A DNA stretch of 33,274 bases from an uncultured beta proteobacterium (GTDB taxonomy: Bacteria; Pseudomonadota; Gammaproteobacteria; Burkholderiales; Burkholderiaceae_C), in contig CAITXW010000395.1 in NCBI GenBank assembly GCA_903896425.1, positions 1 through 33,274 of the forward strand, given 5' to 3'. Every line of letters begins with the position of its first letter. The first letter of the stretch is position 1. Both the position numbers and the translations under genes were made by a program. The notes under the pieces were generated by a model, which worked only from the letters and a program-made list of their open reading frames with translations, had not been told where the DNA came from and searched no databases. This document shows, one piece after another, positions 25,961 to 33,274 of this stretch.

Positions 25961-26194
25961 ATGAAAAAACTGATCGCCCTCGCTTGTGTCCTGTCGGCCT
26001 TTGCCGTCTCCAGCATGGCGCAAACCGCTGCACCGGCCGCACCGGCACCCATGCAAGCACCGGCTGTTGCGCCGGCCAATAATTCGGCGACACCGGCCAA
26101 GGCTGCGGCGGCCAAACCGGCCAAGAAGACCAAAGCAGCGAAGCACGCCAAGAAGTCAAAGAAAGCGAAGAAGGCCAAGGCTAACGCCTCCTAA
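25961..26194 (+). CDS. Small exported Ala/Lys/Pro-rich protein
   Basis: 77 residues. The N-terminus is a textbook signal peptide (MKKLIALACVLSAFAVSSMA, cleavage before Q21). The mature part has an Ala/Pro-rich half (QTAAPAAPAPMQAPAVAPAN) and a strongly basic tail of repeated Lys-Lys-Ala units (about residues 45-75). AGGAAAC lies just upstream of the ATG and a terminator follows directly, so it is a real single-gene unit. It resembles small basic periplasmic proteins such as acid-shock proteins in composition only; no domain is recognisable. Low complexity makes any homology call unsafe. A role in buffering or binding acidic surface polymers is speculation. Confidence 0.75.
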   Translation: MKKLIALACVLSAFAVSSMAQTAAPAAPAPMQAPAVAPANNSATPAKAAAAKPAKKTKAAKHAKKSKKAKKAKANAS

Positions 26195-26200
26195 ACCCCT

Positions 26201-26225
26201 AAAGCGCCCCTCACCGGGCGCTTTT
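26201..26225. terminator. Terminator between the small basic protein and the outer-membrane factor gene
   Basis: AAAGCGCCC (26201-26209) and GGGCGCTTT (26216-26224) form a 9-base stem with a 6-base loop and end in TTTT on the plus strand. Because the arms begin with AAA and end with TTT, the reverse strand also ends in a short T-run, so it can serve both convergent genes. Its right arm touches the stop codon of the minus-strand gene. Confidence 0.8.
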
Positions 26226-27627
26226 AGTTTGCGGCGCTCGGCGCGCTCCAGCCGCCGCCCAGCACGCGGTACAGCGTGACCCCGTTCTGCTGGTACTGCG
26301 CCAGCAACTGCACTTGCGCCTGCTGCGCCGCGAACAGCGAGCGCTGGGCATCGAGTGCATCAAGGTAACTGGCCACGCCGTTGCGGTAACGCAGATCGGA
26401 AAGGCGATAGCGGTCCTGCTCGGCGCGCACCACGGCTTGCTGGGCGCGCAACTGCTCACCCAGCGTAGCGCGTCCGGCCAGTGCGTCAGCGACTTCCCGG
26501 AAGGCCGACTGAATGGCACGCTCATATTGCGCCAGCGCGATGTCGCGACCGACTTGCGCTACCTGCAGATTGCCCTGGTTGCGTCCGGCGTCAAAGACCG
26601 GTTGCAGCAACTGCGGCGCAAAACTCCAGCCGCCTGATCCGGCCTTGAACAGGCCGCTCAACTCATTGCTGGCGCTGCCAAGGCTACCGGTCAGCGTGAT
26701 GCGGGGGAAGAAAGCGGCGCGCGCTGCGCCGATGTTGGCATTGGCCGCGATCAGCAGTTGCTCGGCCTGGCGGATGTCGGGTCGGCGCACCAGCAGATCC
26801 GATGGCAGCCCCGTTGCCAACTCGGGCAGCGTGGCAGCGTCGGTGATCGGCACGGCGGCAGGCAACGTGGCGGGCAGTGGCTGGCCCAGCAGCAACACCA
26901 AGGCGTTCTCGTCCAGGGCACGCTGGCGTGTTACCTGGGCGAGTGCGACGCGGGCCGATTCGAGCAAGGACTCGGCCTGGCGCAGATCAATTTGCGAGGC
27001 AGCGCCGTTGTCAAAGCGCAGCTTGATCAGGCGCAGCGAAGTTTCGCGCGTGAGCAGCGTCTCGCGTGTCACGCGCAGCAGTTCCTCGTCGCCCTGCAGC
27101 GCCAGGTAGCTGGTGGCCACAGTGGCAACCAGACTGATCTGCGCCGCCTTGCGCGCTTCTTCGCTGGCCAGGTACTGCGCCAGCGCGGCGTCGCCCAGAC
27201 TGCGCACACGGCCGAAGAGATCGAGTTCGTAGGCTGTTACCAGAACGCCCGCGCTGTAAGTGCTGCTGATGCTGCCAGCGCTGTTCGGCAGGCGCGAGCC
27301 GCTCAGGCCGGCGTTGACCGTGGGCCATTGGTCGGCACGGCGGATGTCGTACTGCGCGCGGGCCTGCTCGATGTTGAGCACAGCGATGCGCAGGTCGCGG
27401 TTGTTAGCCAGCGCCAGCGTGATCAGCGCCTGCAAGCGCGCGTCGCTAAAAAACTGGCGCCACTCGATGGCGCTGGCGGCTGTTCCACCCGCATTCTCGG
27501 ATCCAAAGTTGGCAGCCACCGGTGCGACCGGACGCTGGTAGTCTGGCGCCATGGAGCCGCAGCCGGCCAGTGTCAGCGCCAGTACGGCCGCGCTTGCGCC
27601 TGTGAGTTGTTTGAAGCGCGTGCTCAT
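26224..27627 (-). CDS. RND efflux outer-membrane factor, OprM/NodT family
   Basis: 467 residues. Lipoprotein signal ends in LTLAGC (C23), then SMAPDYQRPVAPV, the typical start of mature OprM-like proteins. Two outer-membrane efflux repeats follow: ALITLALANNRDLRIAVLNIEQARAQYDIRRADQWPTVNAG in the first, LLVRRPDIRQAEQLLIAANANIGAARAAFFPRITL in the second. As a trimer it forms the outer-membrane channel of a tripartite pump. Its ATG overlaps the stop of the AcrB-like gene by four bases (ATGA), so it is the last gene of the acrA-acrB-oprM-type operon. Confidence 0.95.
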   Translation of the reverse strand: MSTRFKQLTGASAAVLALTLAGCGSMAPDYQRPVAPVAANFGSENAGGTAASAIEWRQFFSDARLQALITLALANNRDLRIAVLNIEQARAQYDIRRADQWPTVNAGLSGSRLPNSAGSISSTYSAGVLVTAYELDLFGRVRSLGDAALAQYLASEEARKAAQISLVATVATSYLALQGDEELLRVTRETLLTRETSLRLIKLRFDNGAASQIDLRQAESLLESARVALAQVTRQRALDENALVLLLGQPLPATLPAAVPITDAATLPELATGLPSDLLVRRPDIRQAEQLLIAANANIGAARAAFFPRITLTGSLGSASNELSGLFKAGSGGWSFAPQLLQPVFDAGRNQGNLQVAQVGRDIALAQYERAIQSAFREVADALAGRATLGEQLRAQQAVVRAEQDRYRLSDLRYRNGVASYLDALDAQRSLFAAQQAQVQLLAQYQQNGVTLYRVLGGGWSAPSAAN

Positions 27628-30600
27628 GGCTTGCCCTCCGTCACAGCCGGTGTGGCCGCGCTGTCGATATCGAGTTCGTGGGCGTACTTGAGGCGCTGTC
27701 GCTCACTGCCCTTGAAGATGCGGCGCACAACAACAAAGAACAGCGGCACGAAGAAGACCGACAAAGTGGTCGCGGTGATCATTCCGCCCATCACGCCAGT
27801 GCCGATGGCATGCTGGCTGGCTGAGCCGGCGCCGGAGGCTATCACCAGCGGCAGCACACCCAGGATGAAAGCCATCGAGGTCATCAGGATCGGGCGAAAG
27901 CGCAGGTGCGCGGCTTCGAGCACGGATTCAACCAACCCCTTGCCCTGCGCATGCAGGTCTTTTGCAAACTCAATGATCAGCACCGCGTTCTTGGCTGAGA
28001 GGCCAATGATGGTGATCAGGCCGACCTTGAAGTAGATGTCGTTTTCCAGCCCGCGCAGTCCGGTTGCCAGTGTCACGCCGAGCACGCCCAGTGGCACCAC
28101 CAGAATCACGGCAAAAGGAATTGACCAGCTCTCGTAGAGCGCGGCCAGGCACAGGAACACTGCCAGCAGCGAGAAGGCAAACAGGTAGATCGCGGTCGAG
28201 CCCGAGAGCTTTTCCTCGCGCGACTGCCCCGTCCATTCATAGGCAAAGCCCGGTGGCAACTGGCCGACCAGGCGCTCCATCTCGGCCATTGCGGCACCCG
28301 TGCTTTGTCCCGGTGCCGGCTCGCCGGCGATGCGAATGGTCGGGTAGCCGTTGTAGCGAATGGTCTGCATCGGACCGGTGATCCACTCGGTGCGGGCAAA
28401 GGCCGACAGCGGCACCGGTTGGCCGGCGCTGTTGGGTGCGTTGATCTTGAGCAGGTCTTCGGGCTGCATGCGCGCCCTGGCTTCAGCCTGTACCACCACG
28501 CGCTGCACACGATTGGCGTTCGGGAAGTCGTTGACGTAGGAAGAACCCAGCGCGGTCGAAAGCGAGGTATTGATGGCGCTGAAACTCACACCCAATGCGC
28601 TTGCTTTGTCGCGGTCGATGCTGAGCTGCAATTGCGCGGCATCTTCCAGACCGTCCGGACGCACGGCGGTCAGCAACTTGCTTTGCGCCGCCATGCCGAG
28701 CAACTGGTTGCGCGCCGCCACCAGCGCGTCATGGCCGTTGCCGCCGCGGTCTTGCAAGCGCAAGGCAAAGCCGTTGGCGCGCCCGAGTTCGGGAATCGGT
28801 GGTGGACTGACCGGGAAAATGAAGGCATCACGAATACTGGAGAGCCCACCAAAGGCACGACCCACCAAGCCCTGTGCCGAATGGGCAGCGCCATTGCGTT
28901 CCTTCCAGTCTTTGAGCGTGATGAAGGCCAGCCCCGTGTTCTGGCCGCTGCCGGCAAAGCTGAAGCCCAGGATGCTGACCATGCTCTCGACTTCGGGTTG
29001 CTTGAGTATGAATTCTTCGACGCGGGTCATCACGCCGCCGGTGCGGTTCGCGGTGGCACCCGGTGGCAATTGCACGTTGACCAGGATGTTGCCCTGGTCT
29101 TCGTTGGGCAGGAAGGAGGTCGGCAAGCGGTTGAGCAGCAGGATCACCACGGCGATGATGGCAGCGTACAGCACCAGGAAGCGCCCGGTCTTTTTGAGCA
29201 GCCGCGCAACCCAGCTCTCGTAGCCTTTGGCGGTGGCCGAGAAGCCGCGGTTGAACCAGCCGAAGAAACCGGTCTTGGCGTGGTGGTGCCCGGCCTGGAC
29301 CGGTTTGAGCAAAGTGGCACACAGCGCCGGTGTGAAGGACAGCGCCATGAAGGCCGAGAACAGGATCGAGCTCAGCATCACGACCGAGAACTGGCGGTAG
29401 ATGTTGCCAATCGAGCCCTTGAAAAAGGCCAGCGGCACAAAGACCGACACCAGCACCACGGTGACGCCGATGATGGCGTTGGAGATCTGGTGCATCGCCT
29501 TGCGCGTGGCCTCCAGCGGTGACAAGCCCTCGGTGCTCATGATGCGCTCGACGTTTTCGACCACGACGATGGCGTCATCGACCACGATGCCGATCACCAG
29601 CACCATGCCAAACATGGTTAGTACGTTGATCGAAAAACCAAGCGCCTGCAGCACGGCGAAGGTGCCCATCAGCGCAATCGGCACCACCAGCGTCGGGATC
29701 AGCGTGTAGCGGAAGTCCTGCAGGAACAGGTACATCACGAGGAACACCAGAATCACCGCTTCGATCAGCGTTTCGATCACCTGGCGGATCGAGATCTCCA
29801 CAAAGCGCGAACTGTCAAATGGAATCACTGCAGTCACGCCCGGTGGGAAGTAGGGCGAGAGTTCCTGCAGGCGCTGCTTGATGGCCTTGGCCGTGGCGAC
29901 TGCGTTGCCGGTGGGCGAGAGTTGGACGCCGATGCCGGTCGATGGCTTTCCGTCCAGGCGCGACTGCGTGCTGTAGGACTGCGCGCCGAGTTCGATGCGT
30001 GCCACGTCCTTCAGGCGCACGGTGGAGCCGTCGGCGTTGGCACGCACGACCACTTCACCAAACTCATCGGCCGAGACCAACTGGCCCTTAACGACGACGG
30101 TGGCGAAGATTGCCTGGCCCGGCAGATTCGGCAGGTCGCCGATGGTGCCGGACGCAACCTGCGCGTTTTGTGCGCCGATAGCGGCGATCACGTCATTTGA
30201 CGAGAGACGGTAGCCGACCAACTTGGCCGGGTCGATCCAGATGCGCATGGCGCGCTCGGTGCCGAACAACTGCGCCTGACCAACGCCCGGGATACGCTGG
30301 ATTTCAGGCAGCACGTTGCGCGAGGCGTAGTCGCCCAGCGCCACCGGGTCGATGCGGGGATCGCTCGACGACAGGATGGCAAAGAGCAGGAAGTTCGAGC
30401 GTGCCTTGTCCACCCGCACGCCCTGCTGCGTCACGGCCTGGGGCAGACGCGGTGCGGCGCGACTGAGGCGGTTCTGCACGTCAACCTGCGCCAGATCGGG
30501 GCTGGTGCCAGGCTCGAAGCTCAGCGTGATGGAGCCGGTGCCATCAGCCTGGGCCACCGATTCCATGTAGATCAAACCGGGTGAGCCGTTCATCTCGCGC

Positions 30601-30797
30601 TCGATCACGCCCAGCACACTGTCTTCCAGCGTTTGCGCCGAAGCGCCCGGATAGGCGGCCGAAACGATGATCGAGGGCGGCGCCACCGACGGGTACTGCG
30701 CCACCGGCAACTGCGTCACAGCGACCGCGCCGAACACCACGATGAAGAGGGCAATGACCCAGGCAAAGATGGGCCGGTCGATAAAGAATTGCGCCAT
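27624..30797 (-). CDS. RND multidrug efflux transporter, AcrB/HAE1 family
   Basis: 1057 residues from the ATG at 30797 (MAQFFIDRPIFAWVIAL), the standard AcrB start; the ORF-track start at 31034 adds an out-of-place extension overlapping the acrA-type gene. Twelve membrane helices and two large periplasmic loops are expected. The proton-relay Asp pair is present in GIVVDDAIVVVENVERIM in helix 4 and the Lys in LSAKNAVLIIEFAKDLHAQG in helix 10. PVAQYPSVAPP and GASAQTLEDSV mark the porter domain. It exports hydrophobic or amphiphilic compounds using the proton gradient. Substrates cannot be predicted. The ribosome site overlaps the 10-base gap after the adaptor gene. Confidence 0.96.
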   Translation of the reverse strand: MAQFFIDRPIFAWVIALFIVVFGAVAVTQLPVAQYPSVAPPSIIVSAAYPGASAQTLEDSVLGVIEREMNGSPGLIYMESVAQADGTGSITLSFEPGTSPDLAQVDVQNRLSRAAPRLPQAVTQQGVRVDKARSNFLLFAILSSSDPRIDPVALGDYASRNVLPEIQRIPGVGQAQLFGTERAMRIWIDPAKLVGYRLSSNDVIAAIGAQNAQVASGTIGDLPNLPGQAIFATVVVKGQLVSADEFGEVVVRANADGSTVRLKDVARIELGAQSYSTQSRLDGKPSTGIGVQLSPTGNAVATAKAIKQRLQELSPYFPPGVTAVIPFDSSRFVEISIRQVIETLIEAVILVFLVMYLFLQDFRYTLIPTLVVPIALMGTFAVLQALGFSINVLTMFGMVLVIGIVVDDAIVVVENVERIMSTEGLSPLEATRKAMHQISNAIIGVTVVLVSVFVPLAFFKGSIGNIYRQFSVVMLSSILFSAFMALSFTPALCATLLKPVQAGHHHAKTGFFGWFNRGFSATAKGYESWVARLLKKTGRFLVLYAAIIAVVILLLNRLPTSFLPNEDQGNILVNVQLPPGATANRTGGVMTRVEEFILKQPEVESMVSILGFSFAGSGQNTGLAFITLKDWKERNGAAHSAQGLVGRAFGGLSSIRDAFIFPVSPPPIPELGRANGFALRLQDRGGNGHDALVAARNQLLGMAAQSKLLTAVRPDGLEDAAQLQLSIDRDKASALGVSFSAINTSLSTALGSSYVNDFPNANRVQRVVVQAEARARMQPEDLLKINAPNSAGQPVPLSAFARTEWITGPMQTIRYNGYPTIRIAGEPAPGQSTGAAMAEMERLVGQLPPGFAYEWTGQSREEKLSGSTAIYLFAFSLLAVFLCLAALYESWSIPFAVILVVPLGVLGVTLATGLRGLENDIYFKVGLITIIGLSAKNAVLIIEFAKDLHAQGKGLVESVLEAAHLRFRPILMTSMAFILGVLPLVIASGAGSASQHAIGTGVMGGMITATTLSVFFVPLFFVVVRRIFKGSERQRLKYAHELDIDSAATPAVTEGKP

Positions 30798-30807
30798 GCC
30801 GCGCTCC

Positions 30808-32061
30808 TTATGACCGGGCGGCCGAAGCGGCGGCCGAGGCCGGTGCGGCCGCTGGCGCTGGTGCTGCCGCGCCGGGCGGGCTCCAGGGCACTGGCTTGGC
30901 CCGGGGCGACTTGCCTTGCAGCTTCTGGAAGCCATCGGCGACGACTTGTTCGCCTGGCTGCAAGCCTTCGAGTACCACCCACTGGTCACCCTTGGCTGTG
31001 CCGATCTTGACTGCGCGCGTGCTGACGCTGCCATCGGCTGCGACCACCTTCACACTGTCACCCTGCGCACTGCGCTGCACCGCCTGCTGCGGCAGCAGGA
31101 TGGCTGAGTTGAGGGCGGCCTGTTCCAGTCGGGCACGCACATACATGCCGGGCAGCAGGGCGCCTTTGGGATTGGGCACTTCGGCGCGCAGCGTAATCTG
31201 GCCCGAGCTCGGATCGACCGTCAGGTCGGAGAACAGCAGCTTCGCCGGCAGCGCATACACGCTGCCGTCGTCGAGCACAATGCGCACGGCGGCGGTTGCC
31301 TTGTCGCCGGCGCTCTTGAGTTTGCCGCTGGCAATCGCGGCGCGCAGGCTCAGCACGTCGGCCACCGGCTGCGTGATGTTGACAAACATGGGGTCAATTT
31401 GTTGCACCAGCGCTAGCGGTGTCGCTTCGCCCTGGCCCACCAGTGCGCCTTCGGTAACCAGGGCGCGACCGATGCGTCCGCCGATCGGCGAACTGACGGC
31501 GGCATAACCGACGTTGATCTGAGCGGTCTGCACGGCGGCCTTGCCGATGGCGACATCGGCCTGTGCCTGCTTGTGCGCGGCGACGGCGTTGACGTAATCC
31601 TGCTGGCTGATGGCGTTGGCGTCGAGCAGCGGCTTGTAGCGTTCGGCTTGCGCCTGCGCCTGCATCAGATTCGCTTCGGCGCGTGCCAGCGTTGCTTGTG
31701 CGCTGGCCAGCGTGGCGCGGTAGGGCGCGGCGTCAATCTCGAACAGGGGCTGATCGGCTTTGACTTCGGAGCCTTCGCGGAACAACTGGCGCTGCAAAAT
31801 GCCGGCCACGCGGGCCCGTACCTGGGCCACACGCGAGGCTTCGGTGCGTCCGGGCAGTTCCGTCATCAGCCCGACGCTGCCCTGCGTGACGGTGACGACG
31901 CCGACTTCAACCGGCGGTGGCGCGGCGCCAGCGCCTGCTGCCGGTGGCGCAGCACTTTGGCCGCAACCGGCCAGCATTGCCGCCAATACCGTGCTTGTCA
32001 GCACCCCACGCCGCTGCGCTGACGCACGCAGACCACTCAAGACGTCTTGTCCGATGAACAT
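30808..32061 (-). CDS. RND efflux periplasmic adaptor, AcrA/MexA family
   Basis: 417 residues from the ATG at 32061 with AAAGG upstream; the earlier ORF-track start at 32109 adds residues before a clear lipoprotein signal. The lipobox is AAMLAGC (C33), then an Ala/Pro-rich spacer. The body has the lipoyl half GRTEASRVAQVRARVAGILQRQLFREGSEV, a long coiled-coil hairpin (about 105-175), the second lipoyl half VSSPIGGRIGRALVTEGALV and a beta barrel. A Pro/Ala-rich tail ends the protein. It links the AcrB-type pump to the outer-membrane channel. No TetR- or MarR-type repressor gene lies beside the operon, unlike many acrAB loci; the upstream side instead holds a REPIN-like repeat and a riboswitch-controlled receptor gene. 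Confidence 0.95.
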   Translation of the reverse strand: MFIGQDVLSGLRASAQRRGVLTSTVLAAMLAGCGQSAAPPAAGAGAAPPPVEVGVVTVTQGSVGLMTELPGRTEASRVAQVRARVAGILQRQLFREGSEVKADQPLFEIDAAPYRATLASAQATLARAEANLMQAQAQAERYKPLLDANAISQQDYVNAVAAHKQAQADVAIGKAAVQTAQINVGYAAVSSPIGGRIGRALVTEGALVGQGEATPLALVQQIDPMFVNITQPVADVLSLRAAIASGKLKSAGDKATAAVRIVLDDGSVYALPAKLLFSDLTVDPSSGQITLRAEVPNPKGALLPGMYVRARLEQAALNSAILLPQQAVQRSAQGDSVKVVAADGSVSTRAVKIGTAKGDQWVVLEGLQPGEQVVADGFQKLQGKSPRAKPVPWSPPGAAAPAPAAAPASAAASAARS

Positions 32062-32135
32062 GCACAAACCTTTCGATGAAGCTGACCCGATGCCAAACCG
32101 GGGAAGCAATAGAGCGCACAGTGTAAGCCGTAGCC

Positions 32136-32200
32136 GTAGCCCGTATGAAGCCGTAGGCGTAATACGGGGCAGACGTTGTCCTGTATTTCATACGGGCTAC
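32136..32200. repeat. REPIN-like double palindromic repeat, copy 2
   Basis: The outer arms GTAGCCCGTATG (32136-32147) and CATACGGGCTAC (32189-32200) are identical to those of copy 1 at 16440. The left half folds as CCCGTAT...ATACGGG (32140-32168); the right half is shortened, with only a 3-base loop and one changed arm base (CCTGTAT). Just before it, short AGCCGT units repeat in tandem. It lies between the divergent efflux operon and the TPP-riboswitch transcript. Confidence 0.85.
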
Positions 32201-32216
32201 GCAGCGCGCTTAGAAT
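32187..32216 (+). promoter_or_regulatory. Candidate promoter for the TPP-riboswitch transcript
   Basis: TAGAAT (32211-32216; five of six matches) is preceded at 18 bases by TTCATA (four of six). RNA would begin near 32223, some 25 bases before the riboswitch. The -35 would lie in the right arm of the REPIN-like repeat. The prediction is by eye. Confidence 0.4.
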
Positions 32217-32247
32217 ACGCGCTCTGGCTGCTCAGGCATTCCAGTAA

Positions 32248-32333
32248 ACGCTAGGGGTGCTGGCCGTCGCGAGACGGTTGGCTGAGAAAACACCCTGGAA
32301 CTTGATCAAGGTAATTCTTGCGCAGGGAAGCGT
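32248..32333 (+). promoter_or_regulatory. TPP (thiamine pyrophosphate) riboswitch
   Basis: The aptamer is recognisable by its conserved cores. GGGGTG at 32254 (P2 5' side) pairs with CACCCT at 32291. GGCTGAGA (about 32279-32286) is the pyrimidine-sensing loop, and the GATCAAGGTAAT...GCGCAGGGAAG segment (32304-32330) forms the pyrophosphate-binding half. P1 is ACGCT (32248-32252) with AGCGT (32329-32333). An extra hairpin CCGTC-GCGA-GACGG fills the P3 arm. It ends 67 bases before the receptor ATG. No terminator with a T-run follows, so control is probably at translation (the ribosome site is AAGGAAAC), as is common in proteobacteria. The gene should be turned down when TPP is plentiful. Confidence 0.95.
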
Positions 32334-32400
32334 CGCCAGACCCGGTCCATTTCCATTGGACGTCTTTGGTACCCGCCCTGCCGTCGAACAAGGAAACTCG

Positions 32401-33274
32401 ATGGCGCTCATCCGAAAGCTCACACCGCTGGCCGCAGCATTCGCTGCCCTGGCCAGTATTTCTTCACAGGCACAGACCGTGCCGCAACGCATGGAGACGG
32501 TCACCGTTACGGCGAAAGCGGCGCCGCTGCTTGATGCCGACAACGCCGACGTCGGTGGTTTTGCCGCGCCGCTGGCCAAAACACCGCAAAGTGTTTCCGT
32601 GCTGAGTGCCGATCTGTTGGCTGCCAGTGCCGCGCAGTCTTTGTCGCAAGTGCTCAAGCTCGACGCCTCGCTATCGGACAACTACAACACCACCGGCTAC
32701 ATCGAGAGCGTTTCCGTGCGTGGCTTTCTGCTGGGCCAGAGTGGCAACTACAGCCGCAACGGCCTGGCGATCTCGAACTACGCGCCGCTGGCGCTGGAAA
32801 ACCAGGAGCGCATCGAAGTGCTCAAAGGTGTCTCGGGTCTGCAGTCCGGCGTCTCGGCACCAGGCGGCCGCGTGAACTACGTGACCAAGGTGCCGTTGAA
32901 GGACGACTACACCGCGGTCTCACTCGGCTCCGACAGCAATGGCGCGGCCAAGATTCACCTCGATGCCAGTCGCGTGCTCGGCGGCGTGGGTGTGCGCCTG
33001 AACGTGGTGGACGAACACCTGGATTCACAGTTCGACCAATCCAGCGGCTCGCGCCAGTTGCTCAGCCTGGCACTGGCCACGGCGCTGGGGCGCGACACCT
33101 CGCTCTCAGCCAATTTTGAGTATCAGCGCAAGAGCCAGCCTTCGGTGCCGGGGCTCGGGTTGCTTGACAGCAACGGCGACGGTTTCGGCGATACCTTGCC
33201 CAGCCCGATCAACCCGCGCCTGAACCTGAACAACCAGAGCTGGTCGCAGCCGTTTCAGGTCAGTGCCACAACGG
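32401..33274 (+). CDS. TonB-dependent outer-membrane receptor (5' part), TPP-regulated
   Basis: 291 codons are present; the frame is open at the right edge, which is why the ORF track omits it. The ATG at 32401 follows AAGGAAAC. A signal peptide (about 1-24, ...ASISSQAQ) leads into a probable TonB box METVTVTAK (31-39). The plug domain (about 55-165) has AKTPQSVSVLSADLL, ESVSVRGF, NQERIEVLKGVSGLQSG and APGGRVNYVTKVP, the signature of siderophore-type (FhuA/FhuE-like) receptors; barrel strands begin after that. By sequence alone it would be called an iron-siderophore receptor. The TPP riboswitch upstream argues that its cargo is thiamine, a phosphorylated form or a pyrimidine/thiazole precursor. 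Genes after the window edge would help to decide. Confidence 0.9.
   Translation, partial: MALIRKLTPLAAAFAALASISSQAQTVPQRMETVTVTAKAAPLLDADNADVGGFAAPLAKTPQSVSVLSADLLAASAAQSLSQVLKLDASLSDNYNTTGYIESVSVRGFLLGQSGNYSRNGLAISNYAPLALENQERIEVLKGVSGLQSGVSAPGGRVNYVTKVPLKDDYTAVSLGSDSNGAAKIHLDASRVLGGVGVRLNVVDEHLDSQFDQSSGSRQLLSLALATALGRDTSLSANFEYQRKSQPSVPGLGLLDSNGDGFGDTLPSPINPRLNLNNQSWSQPFQVSATT

Noticed and set aside
28305-29522. Long plus-strand ORF (405 codons) opposite the AcrB-type gene
   Set aside because: Antisense shadow of a well-supported gene; GC-rich third positions keep the opposite frame open.
1-33274. CRISPR arrays, tRNA or rRNA genes, insertion sequences, prophage genes
   Set aside because: No regularly spaced direct repeats, tRNA-like cloverleaf sequences, transposase or phage domains were seen on either strand.

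Overview
The window looks like chromosome of a GC-rich betaproteobacterium, most likely order Burkholderiales. The evidence is the gene set and order (secDF; LysM gene-dprA divergent from def-fmt; pgk-pyk-fba-purC; purE-purK-Sua5), a Calvin-subtype class II aldolase, a Gram-negative porin, a TonB receptor and a full RND pump. This placement is inferred from gene families and order; no database search was made. Most of the sequence is core housekeeping. The accessory-looking parts are the toxin-antitoxin pair, the 23.0-26.2 kb region and the intergenic repeats.

Layout. (1) 1-3.8 kb: end of secD, complete secF and a DUF1631 gene. (2) 3.8-8.5 kb: a NarX/NarL-like two-component pair with an extracytoplasmic Cache-type sensor, divergent from cstA-ybdD (peptide/pyruvate-type carbon-starvation transporter and its small partner). 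(3) 8.5-14.9 kb: LysM gene and dprA on the minus strand; def-fmt-azlC-azlD-pgk on the plus strand with several start/stop overlaps. (4) 15-18.7 kb: pyk, a REPIN-like repeat, fba with a strong terminator, purC. (5) 18.7-19.3 kb: a ribbon-helix-helix/ParE-type toxin-antitoxin pair with a tidy tandem-palindrome operator. (6) 19.3-23.0 kb: thioredoxin-TPR protein (CnoX/YbbN-like) divergent from purE-purK-tsaC (Sua5). (7) 23.0-26.2 kb: a gene-poor stretch with a porin, a decayed PAS-domain gene whose 3' end runs into the porin terminator, a 587-bp gap with a terminator-like hairpin, and a small exported Lys/Ala-rich protein. (8) 26.2-32.1 kb: acrA-acrB-oprM-type RND efflux operon on the minus strand. 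(9) 32.1-33.3 kb: a second REPIN-like repeat, a TPP riboswitch and the 5' part of a TonB-dependent receptor.

The most interesting system is at the right edge. A canonical TPP riboswitch precedes a TonB-dependent receptor of the siderophore-receptor type, which suggests outer-membrane uptake of thiamine or a thiamine precursor rather than iron. Other points worth attention are the divergent Cache-kinase/cstA module, with palindromes in its long intergenic region, the toxin-antitoxin operator with 11-bp centre spacing, and the two REPIN-like elements, one of which may supply a -35 element to the riboswitch promoter.
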